Assembly (NCBI RefSeq): GCF_005233515.1
Contig: NZ_QFZZ01000001.1
Location: forward strand, 339,320 to 403,319
Direction: 5' to 3'
Source of the DNA: Pseudomonas sp. CFBP13508
GTDB taxonomy: Bacteria; Pseudomonadota; Gammaproteobacteria; Pseudomonadales; Pseudomonadaceae
Length of the DNA: 64,000 bases
Part shown: one piece after another, positions 47,851 to 56,326 of the stretch
Numbering within the stretch: the stretch's first letter is position 1
Layout of the letters: every line of letters begins with the position of its first letter
Notes under the pieces: generated by a model
The model's input: only the letters and a program-made list of their open reading frames with translations
Told to the model about the DNA's origin: nothing
Database searches by the model: none
Translations under genes and position numbers: made by a program

Positions 47851-48518
47851 GGCCTCACCTCGCAGACATAGCCGATACCGCGAATGGTATGGATCAGCTT
47901 GATCGGGTAGGGCTGGTCGACCTTGTTGCGCAGGCGCTTGACAGCGACGTCCACCACGTTGGTATCGCTGTCGAAATTCATGTCCCAGACTTCCGAAGCG
48001 ATTTGTGTCCTGGACAACACATCGCCGGCTCGACGGAGAAACAGATGGAGCAGGGCGAACTCCTTGTTGGTCAGCACGATCACCTGTTGTTGGCGGGTCA
48101 CGCGGCGCCGGACCAGATCCAGTTCGAGATCGGCAAGGTGGAAATGGTCGGCTTCGCGCACGACACCGCGGCGCAGAATAGTGCGGATGCGCAACAGCAG
48201 TTCGGTAAACGAAAAAGGTTTGATCAGGTAATCATCGGCGCCCAGTTCCAGACCGCGAATGCGGTCTTGCAACTGGTCGCGCGCGGTAAGGAACAGCACG
48301 GGTACGTCTTGTCTGGCGCGCAACAGCTCGATGATCTGAAACCCGTCAATCCCGGGCAACATCACGTCCAGCACGATCAGGTCATAGGTCGTATGCAAGG
48401 CCATGTGCAGGCCGTCAGCGCCATGCTGGGTCCAGTCGACGTTGTAACCGGACTCACCGAGCCCCTTTTTCAGGTACTCACCTGTTTTGGTGTCATCTTC
48501 GATCAGCAGGATATGCAT
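47823..48518 (-). CDS. OmpR-family response regulator (CusR/HprR type)
   Basis: 231 aa: receiver (MHILLIEDDTKTGEYLKKGLGESGYNVDWTQHGADGL; Asp in DLIVLDVMLPG) and C-terminal winged helix (VLSRTQIASEVWDMNFDSDTNVVDVAVKRLRNKVD). The KTGEYLKKGL signature is typical of heavy-metal response regulators. Expected to bind the dyad at 48645 and thereby control itself and the divergent redox genes. Confidence 0.92.
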   Translation of the reverse strand: MHILLIEDDTKTGEYLKKGLGESGYNVDWTQHGADGLHMALHTTYDLIVLDVMLPGIDGFQIIELLRARQDVPVLFLTARDQLQDRIRGLELGADDYLIKPFSFTELLLRIRTILRRGVVREADHFHLADLELDLVRRRVTRQQQVIVLTNKEFALLHLFLRRAGDVLSRTQIASEVWDMNFDSDTNVVDVAVKRLRNKVDQPYPIKLIHTIRGIGYVCEVRPCGPDANPR

Positions 48519-48644
48519 CGTCAGGCGCGCTCGGGTTTCTTCATGACGGGATTCAGTCCGCGACATCGGTATCTCGGCTGTGCAGTGTAACGGGATGAGC
48601 GGGCGCAGTCGGTTACATTTCTGTCATTCATGGTCAGGGTTGGC

Positions 48645-48664
48645 GAATGACAAAATTGTCATTC
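48645..48664. promoter_or_regulatory. CusR/HprR-type operator
   Basis: GAATGACAA-AA-TTGTCATTC: 9-bp arms around 2 nt, matching the published E. coli CusR box core ATGACAANNTTGTCAT. An extra half TGTCATTC is at 48622. It lies 127 nt before the regulator ATG and 70 nt before the divergent gene. Confidence 0.8.
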
Positions 48665-48733
48665 GGCGGTCATCGTGACGTCCCGGTCTGCGGTCGAGGA
48701 TGGCGACACATCAACCCATGAGGAATCGTCGCC

Positions 48734-49342
48734 ATGCAACTCAAAAACGCCCTGTCTACCACGTTCGGTTTGGTGATGCTCAGCGCTGCCGTCATTGCCA
48801 CCGCCGCCGACATGCCGGTCATCAAACCACTGCGCGGTACGGTGGAAAGCGTCAGCAACAAAACGCTGACCTTCACTGTCCGCTCTGGCGCGCAGCAGAC
48901 GATCGGACTGACTGACAAGACCGGTATCAGCCGGGTATCGAAGGCCAATATCGACTCGATCAAATCCGACAGCTTCATCGGCTCGGCGGCCATCCCGCAG
49001 GCCAACGGAACCTTGAAGGCGCTTGAGGTCACGGTATTCGACGCCAGGCTCAAGGGCAGCGGCGAAGGTCATTACGGTTGGCAGAACGCAGACGGTAGCA
49101 CTGGCACCATGACCAACGGCACCGTTGGCAAACTGTCCAAAACCGACGGCCGCACGTTGACCGTCAACTACCAGGGCGGCGAGAAACAAATCGTCGTGCC
49201 GGATGACGTGCCTATCGCCTACGTCGAGCCAGGCAAAGCCGATGAGCTGGTCAAAGGAACGAAAATCGTCGTGTTCCCCGCTGCAGATGGCACCGCACGC
49301 GGCATTGCAGTCGGCAAGGATGGCTTCCAGCCACCGATGTAA
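48734..49342 (+). CDS. Periplasmic DUF5666-like protein
   Basis: 202 aa with signal peptide MQLKNALSTTFGLVMLSAAVIATAADMP. Two related beta blocks (RGTVESVSNKTLTFTVRSGAQQTIGLTDKTGI and VGKLSKTDGRTLTVNYQGGEKQIVVPDDVPI) look like small OB-type repeats. Function unknown. First gene after the CusR-type box, followed by cytochrome b and the molybdoenzyme, so perhaps a metal- or redox-related accessory. AGGA precedes the ATG. Confidence 0.65.
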   Translation: MQLKNALSTTFGLVMLSAAVIATAADMPVIKPLRGTVESVSNKTLTFTVRSGAQQTIGLTDKTGISRVSKANIDSIKSDSFIGSAAIPQANGTLKALEVTVFDARLKGSGEGHYGWQNADGSTGTMTNGTVGKLSKTDGRTLTVNYQGGEKQIVVPDDVPIAYVEPGKADELVKGTKIVVFPAADGTARGIAVGKDGFQPPM

Positions 49343-49358
49343 TCATCTGAGAAAGCTT

Positions 49359-49382
49359 GAGCGTTGCCGTCTGGCAACGCTC
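49359..49382 (+). other. Intercistronic hairpin
   Basis: 10-bp perfect stem GAGCGTTGCC-GTCT-GGCAACGCTC, with no T-tract, between the DUF5666-like and cytochrome b genes. It may be an RNA-processing or partial-termination element. Confidence 0.5.
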
Positions 49383-49413
49383 CGCTACACGGAAGGCTTG
49401 CAAGGGGAACCAC

Positions 49414-50034
49414 GTGAGACAGAAGAAACTGCATCCCTGGCCGGTTCGCCTCACCCATTGGCTCAATGCGGCCTGCATGGTCTGCATGTTCATGAGCGGT
49501 TGGGCTATCTACAACGCCTCGCCACTGTTCAGTTTCAGGTTTCCGGTGTCATTGACCGTGGGCGGTTGGCTGGGCGGGGCACTTGCCTGGCATTTTGCGT
49601 TCATGTGGCTGCTGCTGATCAACGGCGCAATCTATGTGCTGTACGGGTTGGCCAGTCGTCATTTCAAACGTGAGCTGCTGCCCATCGGCATTGCCGCATT
49701 GAAGCATGATCTGACCGATGCCTTGCGCTTTCGGCTGGTGCATGAAAAGGGTGTCTATAACGCAGTACAGCGCCTGATGTACTGGATCGTGCTGGCGGCA
49801 GGTGTACTGATCGTGATCTCGGGTGTAGCGATCTGGAAACCGGTTCAACTTCAAGAGCTGGTCGCGTTACTGGGCGGCTATGACGTTGCTCGTTACGTAC
49901 ATTTTGCGGCCATGGCGATGATTGCAGCGTTTGTAGTGATTCACCTGGTCTTGGTGATTCTGGTACCAAAAACCCTGGTGCCAATGATCACGGGTGGAGT
50001 GCGGACGCCTAATAACGAGAAAAATGGGTCATGA
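49414..50034 (+). CDS. Membrane cytochrome b561-type subunit
   Basis: 206 aa with four to five helices. His residues in LTHWLNAACM, GALAWHFAFMW and YVHFAAMAMIAAFVVIHLVL suit two b hemes. GTG start (49414) after GGGGAA. Its stop overlaps the ATG of the molybdoenzyme (50031), so the two are translationally coupled. Probably passes electrons from quinol to the molybdoenzyme, but it is not the MsrQ family. Confidence 0.82.
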   Translation: MRQKKLHPWPVRLTHWLNAACMVCMFMSGWAIYNASPLFSFRFPVSLTVGGWLGGALAWHFAFMWLLLINGAIYVLYGLASRHFKRELLPIGIAALKHDLTDALRFRLVHEKGVYNAVQRLMYWIVLAAGVLIVISGVAIWKPVQLQELVALLGGYDVARYVHFAAMAMIAAFVVIHLVLVILVPKTLVPMITGGVRTPNNEKNGS

Positions 50035-50801
50035 CTGAATTTAAAATAACAACGCGTCAGCGCGTCAGGATTGAACCTGCGCAACAGCTTGAACTGGAAA
50101 ACATTCAGCGCCGGCATTTTCTTCGGGCCGGCCTGACGGTTGGCGCGATGTCGATGCTGACCGGTTGCAACCTGCAGGACGGCGATCAGGTCGACAAAGT
50201 GCTTTGGGCCATGTCGCGTTGGAACGACCGGGTCCAGGCGTGGCTGTTCAGTGGACGGAAACTGGCGCCGACCTTCGCCCGCGCGCAGATCACCAAGCCG
50301 TTTCCGTTCAACGCTTTCTATGGTCAGGACGATATCCCTGAAGTAGACCTGACCAGTTACTCGCTCGCCGTCTCCGGCCGGATCAGGGACAAGGCGCCGT
50401 GGACACTCGAAAGCTTGCGCAAGCTGCCGCAACGCAGCGATATCACTCGGCTGATCTGTGTTGAGGGCTGGAGCGCGATCGGTCAATGGGGAGGTGTACC
50501 GCTGAAAACCTTCCTGGAACACATCGGCGCCGACACCACAGCGAAATTTGTCGGTTTCAAATGTGCCGATCGTTACTACTCCAGTCTGGACATGCCGACT
50601 GCCTTGCACCCGCAGACGCTGTTGGCACTGGATTACGCTGACGTGGCGCTGCCGCCCGAGTACGGCTATCCGCTGAGGGTTCGGGTCCCCACCAAACTGG
50701 GATTCAAAAACCCCAAGCATGTTGTCGAGATTTTCGTCAGCAACGACAACCCGGGCGGGTATTGGGAAGACCAGGGCTACAACTGGTTCAGCGGGATCTG
50801 A
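50031..50801 (+). CDS. Molybdopterin oxidoreductase, MsrP/SUOX-like, Tat with lipobox
   Basis: 256 aa. Twin-arginine segment IQRRHFLRAG (27-28), hydrophobic stretch, then LTGC at 43-46, a possible lipobox. Mo-binding core IRLICVEGWSAIGQWGGVPL-type (C143 as pterin-dithiolene/thiolate ligand), as in SUOX-fold MsrP. Periplasmic redox enzyme, possibly membrane-anchored as lipoprotein. The neighbourhood resembles E. coli hprRS-msrPQ (methionine sulfoxide repair), but the cytochrome differs, so the substrate is open. Confidence 0.82.
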   Translation: MTEFKITTRQRVRIEPAQQLELENIQRRHFLRAGLTVGAMSMLTGCNLQDGDQVDKVLWAMSRWNDRVQAWLFSGRKLAPTFARAQITKPFPFNAFYGQDDIPEVDLTSYSLAVSGRIRDKAPWTLESLRKLPQRSDITRLICVEGWSAIGQWGGVPLKTFLEHIGADTTAKFVGFKCADRYYSSLDMPTALHPQTLLALDYADVALPPEYGYPLRVRVPTKLGFKNPKHVVEIFVSNDNPGGYWEDQGYNWFSGI

Positions 50802-51761
50802 TGAAGCAAAGAACGGAACTGTCACGCCAGGAACACTGGCGAGATTCATGACACCAAGCGTGATATGAGGCATGCCGATGACCGGTATTTCTGCAGTACC
50901 GCCAGCACCATCCGACTGGCCAACATCAGAACCCAGGATGCGGGCAACGAGTGATGGAGCAGATTTCCAATCTCTCTTGCAGGCTCAGTCCAGGCCACCT
51001 TTACAACAGTCAGATAAAGCTCGCACTCGGATGCTCTTTGATAATCTTGCCGCATGTACCTTCAATGGCGAAAAAAGGGCTATCTGCTCTGATGTTATCG
51101 GCACAGGGGGACTGAATGCGTTCGCCATTGCAGTGGCTCTTTCGCCGCTAACCGTCACCTGGGTACCGACCGAGATTGTTCGAGCGCCACTGCGTTCGCC
51201 TGGGATACGGACTTTTCGCCGTCGCAATCCCTCTTCAGCCGAGAGCTCCTTCCTCAACCGGTCAAGCTCGGAGGATAGGGGTTATGATTAGACGTGTCTC
51301 GAGAGCTTGCTCGCCGTAGGCCAGTATTATTAAGGGAGAAGCACATACCGCCAATTCTCACCTGTAGCGTTGAATGGTCTTTCGTTCGCCTGAAGTAGAA
51401 AGCCCGATGGCTTCTCTACCGTGGCGAAGGTGGTGTTATGAGGCAGCGTCGACTTACAGCCTATTTTTCCACCCCGCTGTCATCCCCCGTTTATTCTGAG
51501 CATCAGAGAATTATAGCCCGCCATCAGGGCTACTTTTGGCCGAAGGTAGTCGTTCGTGAACGGCCGCTTTCGGCCAAAAGCGGTCCCTTGCCGATACCCT
51601 TCAGGATGAGAAGTTAGCTATGAACATAGTACATGGGGATGGAGACGGCAGTTACTGTCGATGCACGCCTATACTGTGCGACTCAGCATCTGTAGCCCTA
51701 CCGTCGAAAGCGTATTTGCCGCTCCGGTATGACCACTTTAACGCATTGATGAATTGAACTT
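50802..51761. other. Gene-poor stretch before SIR2 gene
   Basis: 960 nt with lower G+C and no family I recognise. A + strand frame (50872-51291) and an opposing frame (50985-51257) are open but look accidental. 51530-51600 has GGCCGCTTT/AAAGCGG-type short dyads. No clear promoter for the SIR2 gene was found. Confidence 0.5.
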
Positions 51762-54700
51762 ATGAGATTCCATCCCGATGGCCCTGCGATACCAGATATC
51801 CTCCTCGAGCGCTGTGATGCTGGCCGCGTCGTATTTCTGTGCGGCGCCGGAGTTTCGTTACCATCTGGAATGCCTACTTTCGTCGGTCTTACTCGGCACG
51901 TCATTGATTTTTTTGATCCGCCAGCCGATTCAGAAATTATGGCCGCGTTTCGGCCATGGCTGGATGATCAATCTGCTGCGAATGTCCCACTCGACCAAAT
52001 CTTCAACCTCCTCCACCTGGAATACGGTAAGGATGAAGTTAACGCACTGGTCACGGAGCGACTAAGTGCTCCTTTACAAATCAAAGATGTGGGACGTGAA
52101 CACGATCTGATTAAGCGGATTTCTTCAAGTCAAAACGGCGTGCCGCAGATTGTCACGACGAACTTCGACCGATTGTTCGAAGTCGGGCATGTGGGAGGGC
52201 ATCTGGTCCGGCACGTGCCGCCTGCTTTTCCCGATCTGAACTTCGGATCGAAAATTGAGGGGATCACTTATCTTCACGGGCGATTGGTGGAGGCGGCCTC
52301 TGAAACTCATCCCTACGTGCTTAGCAGCGCGGACTTCGGACGTGCGTACCTATCAGAAGGATGGGCTACCAACTTTATCAGGCACCTCCTAGAACGACAT
52401 ACCGTCGTTTTAGTCGGTTATCAGGCAGAAGACCCGCCCGTCAAATATCTTCTTCAGGGCCTTAACCATGACGGCCAGTATGATCGATCTCAACTCTATG
52501 CCTTTGACCGTGGGCTTCCTGAGGACATCGAAGCTAAATGGCGTGACCGAGGGGTTACAGCCATAGCCTATTCCGATCACTCGGACTTGTGGACGAGCAT
52601 GGAAGCTTGGGCAGAGCGAGCTGATGATCCTCGTAGATGGCGTGCATCCGTAATCGCTCAATCCCAGCAGGATCCGAAAGTACTTGCCCCTCATGTGCGC
52701 GGCCAAGTTGCTCATGCCCTTCGCACGATACAGGGCGCTAGATTATTCTCGGAAGCTAATCCGACTCCACATCCTGAATGGATATGTGTGATGGATGCGT
52801 ATGTGCGATCGGCTGAATCAGTACGTGACTATGGCATTGATGCAGAGACCTTTGATCCTCTGGTCGCATACGGACTTGATGACGATCTGAGCGATATCTC
52901 TGATGAAGATCGCAAGCAGGGCGTAAGCAACGACAATCTATTAATTTGGAGAGATGAAGACGACAATCCACACGAGTTTCATCGGCTCGGTGGTCGCCAA
53001 GCAGAAGGTTTCAAGGCGACGCCAATAAGGCTTGCTCACCTTATCACCTGGATCAGCAAGGCCATTGTAAGCCCTGTGCTGGCTTGGTGGGCGATCCGAC
53101 AGAACGGTCTGCATCCGCGACTTCTTCAACAAATCGAGTGGCAATTGGATCACTCAAAAACTCTCGAAAAACGAGCGCGCCATATCTGGAATCTCATCCT
53201 CGAACACCATCGAGATCCTCGCAATCGTCAGTGGGATGGCGAATGGTTTAGCCTGAGGGAACGGATCAATGTGGAAGGATGGACGGCTAGTGTCCTAAGA
53301 GAATTCCGGAAGGTTACGACTCCGCGTTTGGAGATCAAGCGACCGATTGGTCTGGGGCAGTCCAAGCCTCCCTCAGCATCCTGGATGGACATTCACCTCG
53401 GCGACCTCGGTCAGTATGAAGTTATGTTCCTTGATAAGCACGACGAAGATTTAGACATTCCCGACGACCTACTACCGCAGGTATTTGGCATCCTTCAGGA
53501 GCAGCTTACTTTCGCCTCAGGGCTATTGGGGGATATCGAGACCATGTACTTCCGTACACCGACCTGCTATCCGGTACGCGAAGTCGACGGGGAAAAGTAC
53601 ATCACGAAACCCGCGGAGGCGGTGGTTTGGTTTGTTCAACTTTTCGATCAAATGATTGCCAAATGGCCGGTACTTGCAATAGCGCATGCGATGACTTGGC
53701 CCGCTACGGAGCGGTACTTCTTCCGAAAGCTCAAGCTTTATGCCTTCAATAAAGTCGACCTCTTCGAGGCCGACTCGATTGCCGAGCAAGTGTTACTTTT
53801 AGATCAAGAAGCTTTTTGGGACATTGATGTGGCCCGAGAGCTGCTTTTTCTGATCGTTGACCGATGGAAAGAACTCTCTGAGACGAGTCGTAATCAACTC
53901 ATCGACCGCATCTTGACAGGCCCCGATCAGCAGGCCCACTGGTCTGACGAGGAGTTCCATCGGCTGCGAGGCGAGTTCGCGGCTAGATACGCGAGATATC
54001 TCGAACTTCAAGGTTGCGAACTTGCAGCTGCTCACAGTGAACGGCTTGCCGTGATGACTGAAGGTATTGCTGATTGGAACGACGGTTGGGCGACTTCAAC
54101 GGTCATCGAGCACGGCTCATACACCGGCTGGGTCGGCACGGACGAAAAACCAGATGCAGTCTTGGATCTCCCCATAAACGAGGTAGTTTCGAAGGCAAAG
54201 GAAGAGTTGAAGCGTGATTTTGGCAGCTTTACTGAGAGGCGACCCTTCACTGGCTTGGTAAAAGTCAAACCGCGAAAGGCATTGTCTGCGCTGACGATTG
54301 CTGGAAAGGCTGGCGACTATCCAGAGGCACTCTGGTCTTCCATGATCAATGAATTCCCGGCAGAAACCACTCCCAGACTGAGGCGGGTATTCCTGACCCG
54401 AGTTGCACAGCTCCCACAAGCATTTATCGCCAAACTGAACCATACCTTGGGCCGATGGCTCCAGCAGAACCTGGTGACAATGCTTGAGTTTGATGCTGAT
54501 CTCAGTTGGCGAGTATACGATCATATCGTCGAAGGTATCTTGAGCGGTGGAGCAGAGGCAGCGAAGAGTGGTCTTGGTAAAACCCATCAAGGTGGAAAAC
54601 TGATTGAACAGTCTACGCGCACATATGGCCATGCAATCAATGGCCCGGTCGGCATGTGTACTGAGGCCCTTTTAAACGCAGTGCCTAGAGAGCTGCAGGA

Positions 54701-55574
54701 GGTAGCGGGTTCACTAATTCCAGACCACATCAAGTCTCGAATTGAACGTCTTTTAGCTGCGCCCGGTGAAGGCTCGGATCATGCCGTATCAATAGTAAGC
54801 AGGATGCTGAACTGGCTCGCGTTTATAGACCCGGAATGGGCTGAGGAACGATTTGTTCCAATGTTGGCGTTCGAACATCCAGCGTCTGAGCCCGCATGGA
54901 ACGGATTTCTCTACAGTAACCAAGTGCCTAGACGATCGTTGCGAGAGATCATCAAACCGCTCCTGCTCAACCTATTCCCGTGGGTTGAAGGATTTTCATG
55001 GGATCGAGATCTCTCAGTCGGAGCCGCGCACTGGCTAGGCCACATGCGCATATTTGACACAAGTGAGCCTAGCGGGCTCTCCGAGGGAGAACTTCGTTTA
55101 GTCTTACGAGCTATGTCCGATGACACTCGAAACCGATTCATTTTTTGGTTGGGTCAAGTTGGGCAGAAAAACGAAAACGGCTGGATCAAGCACGTCATTC
55201 CTGTAATCAACAAAGACTGGCCCAGAGAACGCCGATACAGAACCTCAAAATCGATGAGAGCATGGATAGGCTTGCTTGATGACACCGGGGATAACTTTCC
55301 CGCAGTTTACGAAGCGGTAAAGAAGTTTTTGGTAGCGGTGGAGACAAATGACCATCCGTTCTACCGGTTCACTCGAGATTTAAACGATGAAAAGCCGATC
55401 ACCGTTTTGTTTCCTGAGACAACGCTGGATTTAATTAACAGAGTTACACCCTTGGTTCTCATACGTCCTCCATACGAGTTGCCGAAGGTACTAGCTCTGA
55501 TCGCGGAAACCAAACCTGACCTGAAATCAGACTCGCGTTATCTACGCCTTGTCGATCTTGTTGAGCGAAGCTAA
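51762..55574 (+). CDS. Large SIR2-domain protein, candidate anti-phage effector
   Basis: 1270 aa. N-terminal SIR2 domain (~20-270): GAGVS at 28-32, TNFD with N134, H172 in YLHGRL and VVLVGYQAEDPPVKYLL; N and H are the NADase pair of defence sirtuins. The remaining ~1000 residues are helical, with no Walker motif, and contain no segment I can name; length and order recall the single-gene Dsr1/SIR2-DUF4020 systems. Expected to deplete NAD on sensing phage. G+C is visibly lower than neighbours. No SD is seen before the ATG. No partner gene; last gene of the island. Confidence 0.75.
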   Translation: MRFHPDGPAIPDILLERCDAGRVVFLCGAGVSLPSGMPTFVGLTRHVIDFFDPPADSEIMAAFRPWLDDQSAANVPLDQIFNLLHLEYGKDEVNALVTERLSAPLQIKDVGREHDLIKRISSSQNGVPQIVTTNFDRLFEVGHVGGHLVRHVPPAFPDLNFGSKIEGITYLHGRLVEAASETHPYVLSSADFGRAYLSEGWATNFIRHLLERHTVVLVGYQAEDPPVKYLLQGLNHDGQYDRSQLYAFDRGLPEDIEAKWRDRGVTAIAYSDHSDLWTSMEAWAERADDPRRWRASVIAQSQQDPKVLAPHVRGQVAHALRTIQGARLFSEANPTPHPEWICVMDAYVRSAESVRDYGIDAETFDPLVAYGLDDDLSDISDEDRKQGVSNDNLLIWRDEDDNPHEFHRLGGRQAEGFKATPIRLAHLITWISKAIVSPVLAWWAIRQNGLHPRLLQQIEWQLDHSKTLEKRARHIWNLILEHHRDPRNRQWDGEWFSLRERINVEGWTASVLREFRKVTTPRLEIKRPIGLGQSKPPSASWMDIHLGDLGQYEVMFLDKHDEDLDIPDDLLPQVFGILQEQLTFASGLLGDIETMYFRTPTCYPVREVDGEKYITKPAEAVVWFVQLFDQMIAKWPVLAIAHAMTWPATERYFFRKLKLYAFNKVDLFEADSIAEQVLLLDQEAFWDIDVARELLFLIVDRWKELSETSRNQLIDRILTGPDQQAHWSDEEFHRLRGEFAARYARYLELQGCELAAAHSERLAVMTEGIADWNDGWATSTVIEHGSYTGWVGTDEKPDAVLDLPINEVVSKAKEELKRDFGSFTERRPFTGLVKVKPRKALSALTIAGKAGDYPEALWSSMINEFPAETTPRLRRVFLTRVAQLPQAFIAKLNHTLGRWLQQNLVTMLEFDADLSWRVYDHIVEGILSGGAEAAKSGLGKTHQGGKLIEQSTRTYGHAINGPVGMCTEALLNAVPRELQEVAGSLIPDHIKSRIERLLAAPGEGSDHAVSIVSRMLNWLAFIDPEWAEERFVPMLAFEHPASEPAWNGFLYSNQVPRRSLREIIKPLLLNLFPWVEGFSWDRDLSVGAAHWLGHMRIFDTSEPSGLSEGELRLVLRAMSDDTRNRFIFWLGQVGQKNENGWIKHVIPVINKDWPRERRYRTSKSMRAWIGLLDDTGDNFPAVYEAVKKFLVAVETNDHPFYRFTRDLNDEKPITVLFPETTLDLINRVTPLVLIRPPYELPKVLALIAETKPDLKSDSRYLRLVDLVERS

Positions 55575-56124
55575 ATATTGTCCTTCCAAGACGAAACTCA
55601 ACGATTCTCCTCGGACTTCCTGGGTAGCCGACGACTATTTTTTGACCGCACGAGCTCTAGTAGACCGTCCGCTAATGGCCGATAGCGGCCCTTGAAGACT
55701 GACAGGTGGAATTCCTGCCTATGTCAATTGGCCCCTACACCTAGCCCAAGCGTGGGCACCCTTTCTTGCCACCTCGGAAACCGGGCCCTTGTAAGCTGGG
55801 TACACCGATCCTTTCTGCCTAGCTAGATGGGGCGACAGTTACCAGTGATAGATTCATGTCGATCTGTAGCCTATCTACCACGTCCGGTCCGTCGTCCTTG
55901 GTCCACGCTCCGTACTGCTGACTGATCATCTTTCCATGAGTATGGCTCAACTGATCTGAGATCCAGTCGACCGGCGCACGGTGACGGCCAGGCCTCTCTA
56001 CAGCCCGGTTTCTTTCCGCAATTTATTTTGAGGTACTGATTTTGCTGTCTTGGAACGGATAAGAAATGTGTGCGATGCGGAAAAATCATGTCCCTAAGCG
56101 GATGATTTAAAAGAAAAAAATTAC
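55575..56124. other. Noncoding right end of island
   Basis: 550 nt without a plausible gene; the 72-aa open frame at 55871-56089 (minus) has no family features. Contains GGCCGATAGCGGCC-like dyad (near 55680) similar to the left gap at 51560. Confidence 0.5.
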
Positions 56125-56183
56125 GGACTTAAAATCCCCCGCTCGTAAGGGCGTGCCGGTTCGATTCCGGCTTCGGGCACCAT
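56125..56183 (+). repeat. attR: tRNA-Leu 3' fragment
   Basis: Exact copy of 38513-38571, lacking the 5' half of the tRNA. It marks the right end of the island. Confidence 0.92.
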
Positions 56184-56190
56184 AAATATC

Positions 56191-56224
56191 AAGGGCTTGC
56201 ATGACATATGTCATGCAAGCCCTT
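56191..56224 (+). terminator. Second copy of tRNA-Leu terminator
   Basis: AAGGGCTTGCATGACATA / TATGTCATGCAAGCCCTT, longer and more perfect than the left copy, followed by ATTTATTG. Probably the original terminator of tRNA-Leu before integration. Confidence 0.8.
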
Positions 56225-56326
56225 ATTTATTGTGCAATGGAAATGTTTTCCACGCTCCTGACTGGCCACTCCGTCACCGTCTGGTGTTTGGAAATCCACT
56301 CCTTTCTTCAGCGTCGACTGCATCCA

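Larger units (their letters stand above)
38513..56183. mobile_element. tRNA-Leu genomic island, ~17.6 kb
   Basis: Bounded by the 59-bp tRNA-Leu repeat, with an integrase remnant pointing at the tRNA as in tyrosine-recombinase elements. Holds two phage remnants at the left, metabolic and redox genes in the centre and a SIR2 defence-like gene at the right. The integrase lacks its N-terminus, so the element should not excise by itself. The central block has normal host-like composition; it may be older cargo or captured chromosome. Confidence 0.8.

Noticed and set aside
50872..51291. 139-aa + strand frame and 90-aa opposing frame before the SIR2 gene
   Set aside because: No family, poor start context, both strands equally open; kept as an unannotated gap.
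55871..56089. 72-aa minus frame at right end of island
   Set aside because: No recognisable motif or ribosome site.
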